Source of the DNA: Rickettsia typhi
GTDB taxonomy: Bacteria > Pseudomonadota > Alphaproteobacteria > Rickettsiales > UBA1997
DNA: 15,860 nucleotides
NCBI GenBank assembly: GCA_945861125.1
Contig: CAMASZ010000010.1
Location: 1-15,860 of the forward strand
Reading direction: 5' to 3'
Shown: positions 8,133 through 15,738 of the stretch, in pieces
Layout: every line of letters begins with the position of its first letter
Numbering within the stretch: the stretch's first letter is position 1
The notes under the pieces: generated by a model
What the model was told of the DNA's origin: nothing
Databases searched by the model: none
What the model saw: the letters and a program-made list of their open reading frames with translations, nothing else
Position numbers and translations under genes: made by a program

Positions 8133-8859
8133 ATCTTCTCTCTCTTTGATTGAAACTATTTATTGCTTTTTGTAATTCTTTTTTATCAAAATCAGGCCAA
8201 AAAGTTTTTGTAAAATAAAATTCTGTGTAGGCAATTTGCCATAACAAAAAGTTACTAACCCTTAATTCACCGGCTGTCCTGATTAATAAATCAGGATCTG
8301 GCAGTTCACTAAAATAAAGATTTTTTGAAACTAATTCTTCATTTATTTCATTAAATTTAATTTTATTTTGCTCGATGGCAAGGCTAATCTTCTTGAGTGC
8401 GTCAACAATTTCTTGCCTTGCACCGTATGAAAACGCTATATTCAGAATAATTTTAGAATTATTATTGGTAAGCTTTTGAACATAGTTAATTTCATTAATA
8501 GTTTCTTGATCTAATTTATTCATATTGCCAGAAACTACCAACTTAACACCATTTTCCATTAATTGTTGCCGCTCTTTATTTAGATAATCTTTTAGCAAAT
8601 TCATAATGTAGTCAACCTCATCTTTTGGCCTATTCCAATTCTCAGTTGAAAATGCGTATACCGACAGATATTTTATTCCTAACTCAATACAATTTTTGGC
8701 AACTTTAATCAAATTATCTGAACCAAATTTGTGACCAGCTTTTATAGGCAATTTTCTTAATTTTGCCCATCTAGCATTGCCATCCATTATAATGGCAACA
8801 TGCTTTGGAATTTCAAGAATATCGGGCTTAACTTGTTTTTTTTTAGTAAGAATTGACAC
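8119..8859 (-). CDS. uppS: Undecaprenyl diphosphate synthase (cis-prenyltransferase)
   Basis: UppS condenses isopentenyl diphosphate units onto farnesyl diphosphate with cis geometry, giving the C55 lipid carrier for peptidoglycan and other surface polymers. The 246-residue protein contains all conserved cis-prenyltransferase regions. These are HVAIIMDGNARWA with catalytic Asp26, the downstream AGHKFG, the FSTENWNRP motif (70-78), SYGARQEI (144-151), and DPDLLIRTAGELRVSNFLLWQ with Arg194 near residues 188-208. Glu213 and the terminal RERRYG follow. The start codon is GTG (8857-8859), three bases after the frr stop. There is no in-frame ATG before the one inside the catalytic motif, so the GTG start is well supported. 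The gene overlaps cdsA by 14 bases. Confidence 0.96.
   Translation of the reverse strand: MSILTKKKQVKPDILEIPKHVAIIMDGNARWAKLRKLPIKAGHKFGSDNLIKVAKNCIELGIKYLSVYAFSTENWNRPKDEVDYIMNLLKDYLNKERQQLMENGVKLVVSGNMNKLDQETINEINYVQKLTNNNSKIILNIAFSYGARQEIVDALKKISLAIEQNKIKFNEINEELVSKNLYFSELPDPDLLIRTAGELRVSNFLLWQIAYTEFYFTKTFWPDFDKKELQKAINSFNQRERRYGKR
8133..8149 (-). promoter_or_regulatory. Purine-rich ribosome-binding region of cdsA inside uppS
   Basis: Immediately upstream of the cdsA ATG the minus strand reads AAAGAGAGAGAAGAT, the only strongly purine-rich, Shine-Dalgarno-like stretch found in front of a gene here. It also encodes the conserved RERRY end of UppS, so its purine content may come from the protein sequence rather than selection for ribosome binding. 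Confidence 0.4.
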
Positions 8860-8862
8860 TAT

Positions 8863-9414
8863 TTAAATTTTCATTAAATCCTTTTCTTTTAAAACAATCA
8901 TCTCATCAACTTTTTTAACAAAATCATCAGTGATTTTTTGAATTATATCAGTAAAACCATGCATCTGATCTTTACCTAATTCTTTTTCATGCTTTTTAAA
9001 TTCATCTAAAATATCACGACGAATATTGCGTAGAGCAATTTTTTTATCCTCTCCATATTTTTTTGCTAATTTAACTAAATCTCGACGTCTTTCTTCGCTT
9101 AGTTTAGGTATTGAAATTCTGATCATAGAACCATCAATCATAGGATTGAATCCAAGATTAGAATTAATTATTGCCTTCTCTACTGCCTTTGTATTTTGCT
9201 TATCCCATAACTGAATTGAAAGAGTTGAAGCATCGGGAACGGAAACATTTGCTAGTTGTGAAATTGGCATAAATGAACCATAAACCTCTACCCTTACTGT
9301 GTCTAGCAAACTTGGATTAGCTCTTCCAGTTGAAATGCTATCCATATCTCTTTTTAAAGAAGAGATGGTTTCTTCCATTTTTTTGCGAGATTTATCTGTA
9401 AGTTGATCTATCAT
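8863..9414 (-). CDS. frr: Ribosome recycling factor
   Basis: RRF, with EF-G, splits post-termination ribosomes for reuse. The 183-residue protein is about the family length (185 in E. coli). It shows the expected elements: an N-terminal helix with MEETISSLKRDMDSISTGRANPSLLD, and the beta-rich second domain with VRVEVYGSFMPISQLANVSVPDASTLSIQLWDK. Next comes NLGFNPMIDGSMIRISIPKLSEERRRDLVKLAKKYGEDKKIALRNIRRD, in which LSEERRRDLVK is highly characteristic, and then a long C-terminal helix. The ATG is 6 bases after the pyrH stop and uppS begins 3 bases after its own stop. No Shine-Dalgarno sequence is visible; re-initiation by the ribosome finishing pyrH is likely. Confidence 0.97.
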   Translation of the reverse strand: MIDQLTDKSRKKMEETISSLKRDMDSISTGRANPSLLDTVRVEVYGSFMPISQLANVSVPDASTLSIQLWDKQNTKAVEKAIINSNLGFNPMIDGSMIRISIPKLSEERRRDLVKLAKKYGEDKKIALRNIRRDILDEFKKHEKELGKDQMHGFTDIIQKITDDFVKKVDEMIVLKEKDLMKI

Positions 9415-9420
9415 ATAATT

Positions 9421-10137
9421 TCAATTTATTATTGTGAATTTTCCTTTACCTTGAACAACCTCCTGTAAAGCATTGCTCTCTTTAATTGAGAATACTATAA
9501 CTGGAAGTTTATTATCTTTTGCAAGAGTTATTGCTGTTTGATCCATAACCCTAAGGTCTTGCTTAATAACATCAATATAACTTAATTTATCATATCTAGT
9601 GGCATTTGGATTATTTTTAGGATCAGCTGAGTAAACTCCATCAACTTGAGTTCCTTTAAGAATTACATCGCAGTTCATTTCAACAGCACGTAGTACAGCA
9701 GCGGTATCAGTAGTAAAAAATGGGTTTCCAGTTCCGGCTGAAAAAATAATAACTCTTTTTTTTTCAAGATGTCGTACTGCTCTTCTTTTAATATAGGGTT
9801 CACATACGGTATTCATTGGGATAGCTGATAACATTCTAGTATCGAGACCAAATTTTTCCAGAGCACTTTGCAATGCTAAACCATTAATACATGTTGCCAA
9901 CATACCCATATAATCAGCTGAAACTCTTTCCATACCTTCAGCTGCTTTTGAAACACCTCTAAAAATATTGCCCCCACCTACCACAACACAAACTTCACAA
10001 CCGAGATTATGAGCAGAAACTATTTGGTTGCATATTTTTGAAATTGCTACAGAGCTGTGGCCAAAATTCTGATCCCCCATCATCGCTTCTCCAGAAACTT
10101 TAAAAAGAATTCTTTTAAATTTTAATTCTGATTTCAT
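9421..10137 (-). CDS. pyrH: UMP kinase
   Basis: PyrH phosphorylates UMP to UDP with ATP in pyrimidine nucleotide synthesis. It belongs to the bacterial amino-acid-kinase fold and is unrelated to eukaryotic UMP kinases. At 238 residues it is of normal length. Its motifs are KVSGEAMMG (13-21, ATP phosphate binding), [11 protein letters not shown] (51-61, UMP and phosphate binding), [16 protein letters not shown] (75-90), and [19 protein letters not shown] (133-151, the UMP-kinase-specific loop). [14 protein letters not shown] (161-174, nucleotide binding) follows. The order pyrH-frr after tsf is the classical bacterial arrangement. The ATG follows a 36-base gap after tsf that has no clear ribosome-binding sequence. 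Confidence 0.97.
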   Translation of the reverse strand: MKSELKFKRILFKVSGEAMMGDQNFGHSSVAISKICNQIVSAHNLGCEVCVVVGGGNIFRGVSKAAEGMERVSADYMGMLATCINGLALQSALEKFGLDTRMLSAIPMNTVCEPYIKRRAVRHLEKKRVIIFSAGTGNPFFTTDTAAVLRAVEMNCDVILKGTQVDGVYSADPKNNPNATRYDKLSYIDVIKQDLRVMDQTAITLAKDNKLPVIVFSIKESNALQEVVQGKGKFTIIN

Positions 10138-10167
10138 GTTAGAACAATTTTGAGAATTAGGGATTGT

Positions 10168-10188
10168 GAAATGCTACGCAGTCATTTC
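10168..10188 (-). other. Inverted repeat across the tsf stop codon
   Basis: GAAATGCT and AGTCATTTC can pair as an 8-base-pair stem (with one bulged T) around an ACGC loop. The hairpin covers the last tsf codons and its TAG stop. There is no T-run after it on the minus strand, so it is not an ordinary Rho-independent terminator. It could be an mRNA-processing or attenuation hairpin between tsf and pyrH, or chance. Confidence 0.35.
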
Positions 10189-11064
10189 CGCAACTTCCTT
10201 AGCAAAGTTATTTTCTTTTTTTTCTAAACCATCACCTAAAATAAATAACTTAAAAGATTTAATTGCAGTATCACCATTTTCCTTACTAAATTTAGAAATT
10301 AAATCTTTAATTTTTAGCTTGTCATCCATAACAAAATTTTGTTCCAATAATACCACTTCTTCATAATACTTTTTAATTCTTCCCTCCATCATTTTTTCAA
10401 TTATATTTTCTGGCTTACCCGAAGCTCGGGCCTGTTCTTTTAAAACATCTGTTTCGCGTGCTAATTTTTTTGGATCAACATCTTGAATACATAGAGCCTC
10501 TGGTTTAGCAGCGGCAATATGCATTGCAACTTGTTTACCAATTTCTTCAATCTTACTTTTTGGTGCTTTAGATTCAAAGCCAACAATTACTGCAATTTTA
10601 CCCATATTGCTTGCAATTGAGTTGTGTATGTAGCTAACTATAGCACCTTGAGAAATATTAATCGAAGAAATTCGACGAATATTAATATTTTCTCCAATTA
10701 CTCCAATTTGCAACTTTACTTCTTCATCTTTATCGTTTTGGAATTTTGATATATCATCCTGATAATCAATAGCCTCTTTAGAAATTTTTAAAACAAAGTC
10801 CTGAAACTTTTGATTACGAGCAACAAAGTCAGTTTCAGAATTTACCTCTATTACCGATGCTTTATTACCATCAATAAACACTGCTACAACTCCTTCAGAA
10901 GTAACTCGGCCAGTCTTTTTTGAAGCCGAAGCCAAACCTTTTTTACGAAGCCAATCAACTGATTTTTCGAAATCATCTTTATTTTCTGCTAGAGCTTTAT
11001 TGCAATCTGCAATCCCACAGCCAGTAGCTTCACGCAATTTTTTGATTAATGATAGGTCTGCCAT
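10174..11064 (-). CDS. tsf: Translation elongation factor EF-Ts
   Basis: EF-Ts is the nucleotide-exchange factor that regenerates EF-Tu-GTP. The 296-residue protein starts with the UBA-like N-terminal domain (LIKKLREATGCGIADCNKAL, about residues 6-25, then VDWLRKKG). It continues with the core signature VIEVNSETDFVARNQKF, where TDFV (78-81) contacts the EF-Tu Mg2+/nucleotide site. Further on are the AMHIAAAKPEAL-type segment and the C-terminal module with KIIEKMMEGRIKKYYEE-like sequence followed by LLEQNFVMDD, all typical. The second cysteine-containing TGCG replaces the commoner TGAG, a mild variant. It follows rpsB after 27 bases, the standard pair. Confidence 0.97.
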   Translation of the reverse strand: MADLSLIKKLREATGCGIADCNKALAENKDDFEKSVDWLRKKGLASASKKTGRVTSEGVVAVFIDGNKASVIEVNSETDFVARNQKFQDFVLKISKEAIDYQDDISKFQNDKDEEVKLQIGVIGENINIRRISSINISQGAIVSYIHNSIASNMGKIAVIVGFESKAPKSKIEEIGKQVAMHIAAAKPEALCIQDVDPKKLARETDVLKEQARASGKPENIIEKMMEGRIKKYYEEVVLLEQNFVMDDKLKIKDLISKFSKENGDTAIKSFKLFILGDGLEKKENNFAKEVAEMTA

Positions 11065-11091
11065 TTTGTTTATAATTAATTGTTAAGAAAG

Positions 11092-12024
11092 TTATTTTTT
11101 AGTAGCAACTTTTTTATTGTTATTTCTTTTTGTTACAACCTTAACTTCTGATTTTTCTGATTTTTTAATATTGGTTTTTTTATCTTTTTTAGAAGCTTGT
11201 GAATCTTCTTGTAACGACTCTTCTTTTTCTTCGCTTTCTTTGGTTACAATTTTTTCAGATTTTTTTTCTTCAGAATTTTTGGAGTTTTTGTTTTCTAATT
11301 TATTAATTTCAACACCAGAAGCAATCATATTTTCTTTAACACCAACAATAATAGCATCTGATATTAGACGACAATATAATTTAATTGATTTAGCAGAATC
11401 GTCATTTCCAGGTATTACATAATTAACGCTATCAGGATTACAATTGGTGTCAACGATCGCCATAATTGGAATGTTTAATTTTCTTGCTTCAGCAATTGCA
11501 AGAGCCTCTTTATTGGTATCAATTATGAAAACCAAATCTGGATAACCGCCCATATCTTTAATTCCACCAAGGTTTTGTTCTAATTTGCTCTTTTCTCTTT
11601 CAAGCATAAGCTTTTCTTTTTTATTGAAACCGATTTCAGTGTCAGCAAGCTTTTCTTCAATTTTTTTAAGGGTTTTTATTGATTGTGATACTGTTTTCCA
11701 GTTAGTGAGCATTCCGCCAAGCCAACGAGAGTTAACATAGTATTGACCGCATCTTTTTGCAGCTTCTGCAATTGGCTCTATCGCTTGTTTTTTGGTCGCT
11801 ACGAATAGTATTCTACCATTATTTTTAGCAATTTCTTTAACAGTATTTAGAGAGCTATAAAGAATCTCAGCAGTCTTGTTTAAATCTATAATGCTAATTC
11901 CATTGCGATTAGTATAAATATATTTGGACATTTTTGGATTTCTTCTCATGGTTTTATGACCAAAGTGAACACCAGCTTCGATTAATTGACGGATACTAAA
12001 TTGGGGAATGTTATTTTTTGACAT
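11092..12024 (-). CDS. rpsB: 30S ribosomal protein S2 with long charged C-terminal tail
   Basis: S2 is a late-assembling protein of the small subunit needed for S1 binding. Residues 8-235 are ordinary S2. They include FSIRQLIEAGVHFGHKTMRRNPKM (9-32), RILFVATKKQA, RCGQYYVNSRWLGGMLTNW (91-109), GGIKDMGGYPDLVFIIDTNKE (153-173) and VDTNCNPDSVNYVIPGNDDSAKSI (191-214). From about residue 241 a 70-residue low-complexity tail follows. It is first Glu/Lys/Ser-rich (SEEKKSEKIVTKESEEKEES), then almost purely basic (VVTKRNNNKKVATKK). E. coli S2 ends near residue 241, so this is an added, probably disordered, extension. The ATG is the first gene start downstream of the divergent intergenic region, so the translation-cluster promoter should lie in front of it. 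Confidence 0.97.
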   Translation of the reverse strand: MSKNNIPQFSIRQLIEAGVHFGHKTMRRNPKMSKYIYTNRNGISIIDLNKTAEILYSSLNTVKEIAKNNGRILFVATKKQAIEPIAEAAKRCGQYYVNSRWLGGMLTNWKTVSQSIKTLKKIEEKLADTEIGFNKKEKLMLEREKSKLEQNLGGIKDMGGYPDLVFIIDTNKEALAIAEARKLNIPIMAIVDTNCNPDSVNYVIPGNDDSAKSIKLYCRLISDAIIVGVKENMIASGVEINKLENKNSKNSEEKKSEKIVTKESEEKEESLQEDSQASKKDKKTNIKKSEKSEVKVVTKRNNNKKVATKK

Positions 12025-12464
12025 ATATTTTTTCTATAATTGGTTAGTTACCAAGTGATATAAATTTTTTTCAAAAAAGATTTTGGAAAAAAACACCAAG
12101 AACTAAATAGCCTAGATCAATTTATAATAAAAATTGTTAGCTAATTACTTTGTTTTTTTAAGGCGATTTTTAGCGATTTTTTATAAAAAGTTTGAATAAT
12201 AATAAGCAACATTTCAAAAAGTTCTATAAAAAGAGCAAAAACTAGCTAGAATAATAAAATGAAACAATTAACTAACAATATATCTAAGCTATTAATATCA
12301 CTTGTGGAATTTTAAAAGTAAGTAAAAACTTAACTATACTAAATGATTATTATAAAGTCTTATTTTAAAACATTCAATCGATTTTATATAAAACAGCTTC
12401 AAAATTATCAAATATAGCATAATTTCCATAAAGACTGGTCAAATAACAACTTATTATTAAAATT
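12025..12464. other. Divergent intergenic region between rpsB and the YceI gene
   Basis: These 440 A+T-rich bases hold no convincing gene and must contain the promoters of two divergent units. On the plus strand a weak candidate is TTAAAA (12312-12317), 17 bases, TATACT (12335-12340), leaving a leader of about 125 bases before the YceI start. On the minus strand the -10-like TATTAT (12124-12129) lies near the palindrome TTAGCTAA (12137-12144), without a good -35 element. A short direct repeat of GCGATTTTTAGCGATTTTT type is at about 12163-12181. A second minus-strand possibility is TTGACC (12436-12441) followed by TGCTAT at 17 bases. None is decisive. A leader region that folds for S2 autoregulation could lie here, but no known fold was recognised. 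Confidence 0.4.
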
Positions 12465-13574
12465 ATGAAGAAATTTATATTCTCTTTGATAGCTATTTTT
12501 TTTGCCAATTTTAACTCATTTGCTAACGACTTATACAGTTTTGATCCACTTCATACCACTATAAGTTGGTCTGCTGATCATTTTGGCTTTTCCAGCCCAT
12601 CTGGTAAATTTACTGATGTCGATGGTATAATTATTATTAATGAAAAAAATCCGTCGCTAAGCAGAGTTGATGTTACCATTAAAACTAACTCACTTTCAAC
12701 TGGATTAGAAAAATTTGACAAACATCTTAAAAGTAATGATTTTCTTGATGTTGAAAACTTCCCTACTGCTAAATTCGTTAGCGAAAAAGTAACTATAGTA
12801 AAAAAAGATACTGCAAGAGTTCATGGAATACTTACATTAAAAAGCATATCATTGCCTATTATCTTAGATGTTAAGCTAAATAAAATTGGCATCAACAGCT
12901 TCTCTAAAAAGAAAACCATTGGCTTCTCTGCAACCACTAAAATAAAACGCTCTGACTTTAATATTAACTACGGACTTCCTGGTATTGGCGATAATATAAA
13001 AATAAACATTGAAGCAGAATGCCTACTAAAATCGGAAGGTGCTGAATCAAAAAATTATCAAGAAAGTCAAAAAACTGAATGGGTAATCAACAAAGAAAAG
13101 AGTAAAATTGATTTTAAAGTTAGACAAGAAAACATCATGATCAGCGGAAGCTTCAAAAAGTTTGATGGAATAATTAATTTTAATAAAAGTCGAACAAAAG
13201 GTAATAATGCCGAAATTAAAATTGATATGAATTCAATTGATTTAAACTACGCCGAAGCGCTAGAAATTGTAAAAAGCCCTTCCTGGCTCTCAATTAAAAT
13301 GTTTCCTGAGGCTGTTTATAAAATCAAAGAATTTACCTCAATGCCTAATGGGAATAATTACAGAGCAATAGGAAGCTTAAAAATAAAAGACAAAGAAATA
13401 CCTTTGAACCTAGAGTTATCTTTTAAAGAATATACTCAGTACAACGCCCATGTAATTGGCGAAACTTACATAAACAGAAATGATTTTAATATTGGCGACT
13501 TAGACCCAAAAAAATCTAATAACGTTGAAAATAGGGTTTATATAACAGTTGATTTATATGCCACTAGAAATTAA
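12465..13574 (+). CDS. Secreted protein with two YceI domains
   Basis: The 369-residue protein has a Sec signal peptide (MKKFIFSLIAIFFANFNSFA, likely cut after residue 20) and should be periplasmic. Residues 22-190 form a classical YceI lipocalin-like beta-barrel: YSFDPLHTTISWSADHFGFS, GKFTDVDGII, then LKSNDFLDVENFPTAKFVSEKV, HGILTLKSISLPIILDV and RSDFNINYGLPGIGDNIKINIEAECL. After a short polar linker, residues 204-369 form a second, more diverged YceI domain: WVINKEKSKIDFKVR, SGSFKKFDGIINF, WLSIKMFPEAVYKIKEF, GSLKIKDKEIPLNL and NRNDFNIG. That second copy resembles the YceI domains linked to cytochrome b561 in other proteobacteria, but no b561 is here. YceI barrels bind long isoprenoid or other lipid-like molecules in characterised members; the ligand here is unknown. 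It is the only plus-strand gene, and its 3' end overlaps pabB. Confidence 0.9.
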   Translation: MKKFIFSLIAIFFANFNSFANDLYSFDPLHTTISWSADHFGFSSPSGKFTDVDGIIIINEKNPSLSRVDVTIKTNSLSTGLEKFDKHLKSNDFLDVENFPTAKFVSEKVTIVKKDTARVHGILTLKSISLPIILDVKLNKIGINSFSKKKTIGFSATTKIKRSDFNINYGLPGIGDNIKINIEAECLLKSEGAESKNYQESQKTEWVINKEKSKIDFKVRQENIMISGSFKKFDGIINFNKSRTKGNNAEIKIDMNSIDLNYAEALEIVKSPSWLSIKMFPEAVYKIKEFTSMPNGNNYRAIGSLKIKDKEIPLNLELSFKEYTQYNAHVIGETYINRNDFNIGDLDPKKSNNVENRVYITVDLYATRN

Positions 13575-14847
13575 TTTTTAATAAATCAATTATTGATTTA
13601 GATTTATCAAACATTTCTTTTAGCTCTTTGTTTGGCAATGAATCATGAGTAATAGCTCCACCACTCTGAAACTCAAATTTTCTACCCCTTATAATCAAAG
13701 TTCTAATTACTACAGATAAATTAAGCTTAGCACGCCCCTCTATATAACCTATAGCTCCACTGTATAAACCCCGTTTATTTTTTTCTATATCCGAAATTAA
13801 TTGCATTGCTTTAACCTTTGGCGCCCCTGTCATAGATCCCGGTGGAAAACAAAACTGTAAAGCGTCTAATCCAGAATAATTTTTTGATATTTTACCAATT
13901 ATTTCTGATGACATGTGATAAATATTTTTATATCCATCAATCTTAAATAGATTATTTATTTTAACTGAACCGGGGTTACAGAATCTTGAAAAATCATTTC
14001 TTACTAAATCAACTATCATCAGATTTTCAGCCCGATCTTTAACGGAATTTTTAAGTATTGATTTATTTTTAGAATCTGTAGTTTTATTTTTCCCCCTTGC
14101 AATAGTTCCTTTTATTGGCCTTGATATAACTATATTGTCATCAATTTTCAAAAACAGTTCAGGACTTGAAGATATTACATAGTTTTTATCTAATTTTAAA
14201 AAACTAGAATAATTAGAAGGATTTGATTTAACTAAATTTTCAAATAATTTAAAATTTTGTTGTTGATTATTATTTTTGGTAAAATTTCCGAAAAACTTTC
14301 TTGTTAAATTCATTTGGAAAAAGTCACCATTTTCAATCATTTTCTTGATATCTAAAATTTTTTTTAAATAAATATCGTTAGTAAAATTTGAAAAAAAATT
14401 CTTAATTTTAAACCCCAAATTATCATTAGATTTGTTCTTATATTTCAAAACTTTGTCAAGATATTTATAATCTGAAAAATGAGCTATAACATCTTTTTTA
14501 CTATGATCAAACTCAAAATATAATTCAAAGTTTAATAAATATATTTCGGGTAAATCTATATATGATTTTTTAGCTTGTGAAATTTTTTCAAATTGATTAC
14601 ATAGTTCATAAGAAAAGTATCCAAACCATCTTTCATTACTTGATTCAATAATTTTTTTTACCTCAAAAAAATTATTAGAAATAATTTTTTTTTTTGGAAA
14701 AAGAGCTAAGTAAGAAAAAGAATTTTTGTTAAATTTATTTAAACCAGAATATAGCAACACTAAGTCATGATCATAGCAATCACCAATAACCTTCTTTGCT
14801 AGAGATAAAGGATTTTGCCAGGCAATTTTTTTTGTAATCTTATTCAA
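13564..14847 (-). CDS. pabB: Aminodeoxychorismate synthase component I
   Basis: PabB converts chorismate with ammonia to 4-amino-4-deoxychorismate, the precursor of the p-aminobenzoate part of folate. The 427-residue protein has a divergent N-terminal half with FGYFSYELCNQFEK (75-88). The conserved chorismate-binding half follows: FFQMNLTRKF (177-186), SSSPELFLK (226-234), PIKGT (244-248), ENLMIVDLVRND (274-285), FPPGSMTGAPKVKAMQLI (334-351), RGLYSGAIGYI (359-369) and SGGAITHDS (395-403). Lys246 in PIKGT is the residue that separates PabB from anthranilate synthase (PIAGT). The start is TTG at 14845-14847: an in-frame TAA lies 18 bases upstream and no ATG occurs before residue 170. No pabA or pabC is in the window. 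The gene is 19 bases downstream of the pilin-like gene and converges with the YceI gene (11-base overlap). Confidence 0.92.
   Translation of the reverse strand: MNKITKKIAWQNPLSLAKKVIGDCYDHDLVLLYSGLNKFNKNSFSYLALFPKKKIISNNFFEVKKIIESSNERWFGYFSYELCNQFEKISQAKKSYIDLPEIYLLNFELYFEFDHSKKDVIAHFSDYKYLDKVLKYKNKSNDNLGFKIKNFFSNFTNDIYLKKILDIKKMIENGDFFQMNLTRKFFGNFTKNNNQQQNFKLFENLVKSNPSNYSSFLKLDKNYVISSSPELFLKIDDNIVISRPIKGTIARGKNKTTDSKNKSILKNSVKDRAENLMIVDLVRNDFSRFCNPGSVKINNLFKIDGYKNIYHMSSEIIGKISKNYSGLDALQFCFPPGSMTGAPKVKAMQLISDIEKNKRGLYSGAIGYIEGRAKLNLSVVIRTLIIRGRKFEFQSGGAITHDSLPNKELKEMFDKSKSIIDLLKINF
13582..13600. terminator. Inverted repeat at the YceI/pabB convergent junction
   Basis: TAAATCAA-TTA-TTGATTTA is a perfect 8-base-pair inverted repeat with a 3-base loop. 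It lies 8 bases past the YceI stop and within the last codons of pabB. It could end transcripts arriving from either side, but the stem is A+T-rich and no clean T-run follows on either strand, so it is a weak candidate. Confidence 0.3.
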
Positions 14848-14866
14848 AACAAAAGCAATTAGTTAA

Positions 14867-15730
14867 TTATGAAATCTTGATAGAATATTTTCTTGATAGG
14901 TAATCTTCAATAGATTGGCGCTCTTCATTTTTTAATGCTCTATTAAATAAAATAATTTCTGCCATTTCACCATTATATGCATTACCTATTTTGTTAGTTT
15001 TTGGAGAGTTTATTGCCGACAGCACAGAATCTGAAACTTCTGGATTAACCCCACCATTGAGCCAATATTTTCTACCTACTGATTTAGAAAAATAAAAGGT
15101 ATGAATTCTTGTTTGCGAATTTGCAAGCGGAGCACAAGCAGAAATAGAGGCACCATTACATTCTAAATCATTAGCATAAAAAGCTAAAGTAAGCCAGTTA
15201 TTAGTTCTATAACCAATATGGAGACATTCATTAATACCACAAGCTATACCACCTGGGTGAAACATCCAAGTGTCAGTAGCAATCTTTCTTTCAACAATAA
15301 ACATTGTAAAATCAGTATTAACAAAAATGTTTCCATCAATATTAAAATAATCATCACCATCAAATTTTACCGAAGGAATAGCGCCGAAAGCATTTTCAGT
15401 AAATTTCGGCTGATTAGTAGCGCTGGCTGGAGGTGAAATATTAGTTTTTATTGAAGATTGCTTTATATTATCATACCACATGGTAATACTTGCATTATTT
15501 TGCTCTTCAGAATCATTAAAACTACTTTCAAGACTTGTTTCAAACCAAAATACCAGATCTTTAATTGATGGTATAGGAGAACTATTAGTAATATTTTGAG
15601 CGGTTTGCAATCTCATTTTAGTGACCAATCTTGAACTTTGAGTAACTCCAGCAACTAAAATACCAATTATTAAAATTACTATTGATAATTCAATTAATGA
15701 AAATGCTTTTTTAATTGTATATTTATTCAT
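14867..15730 (-). CDS. Prepilin-type protein with LamG/concanavalin-like domain
   Basis: The 287-residue protein opens with a type IV (class III) leader: KKA|FSLIELSIVILIIGILVAG. A prepilin peptidase would cut before Phe10, leaving Phe+1 and Glu+5 (Glu14) at the head of a hydrophobic helix (10-31). The -1 residue is Ala instead of the usual Gly. From about residue 56 the rest resembles a LamG/concanavalin A-like jelly-roll: LVFWFETSLESSF, SVKFDGDDYFNIDG, FTMFIVERK, then RKYWLNGG and the characteristic end GEMAEIILFNRALKNEERQSIEDYLSRKY. Cysteines at 164, 169, 191 and 199 could form two disulfides. The protein is probably exported and may be a minor pilin, a pseudopilin or a surface adhesin; its ligand is unknown. 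A paralogue ends 8 bases upstream. Confidence 0.85.
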   Translation of the reverse strand: MNKYTIKKAFSLIELSIVILIIGILVAGVTQSSRLVTKMRLQTAQNITNSSPIPSIKDLVFWFETSLESSFNDSEEQNNASITMWYDNIKQSSIKTNISPPASATNQPKFTENAFGAIPSVKFDGDDYFNIDGNIFVNTDFTMFIVERKIATDTWMFHPGGIACGINECLHIGYRTNNWLTLAFYANDLECNGASISACAPLANSQTRIHTFYFSKSVGRKYWLNGGVNPEVSDSVLSAINSPKTNKIGNAYNGEMAEIILFNRALKNEERQSIEDYLSRKYSIKIS

Positions 15731-15738
15731 AATTAATT

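Noticed and set aside
9026..11422. Plus-strand open frames opposite frr, tsf and rpsB
   Set aside because: Each lies wholly or almost wholly inside a secure minus-strand housekeeping gene; the Ser/Phe-rich one opposite rpsB is the reverse reading of the charged S2 tail.
12259..12315. 18-codon plus-strand frame MKQLTNNISKLLISLVEF in the intergenic region
   Set aside because: It has no ribosome-binding sequence or recognisable homology, and short frames like this are frequent in A+T-rich DNA.
15218..15436. Plus-strand open frame opposite the pilin-LamG gene
   Set aside because: It is antisense to a gene supported by its leader motif, LamG-type ending and a paralogue.
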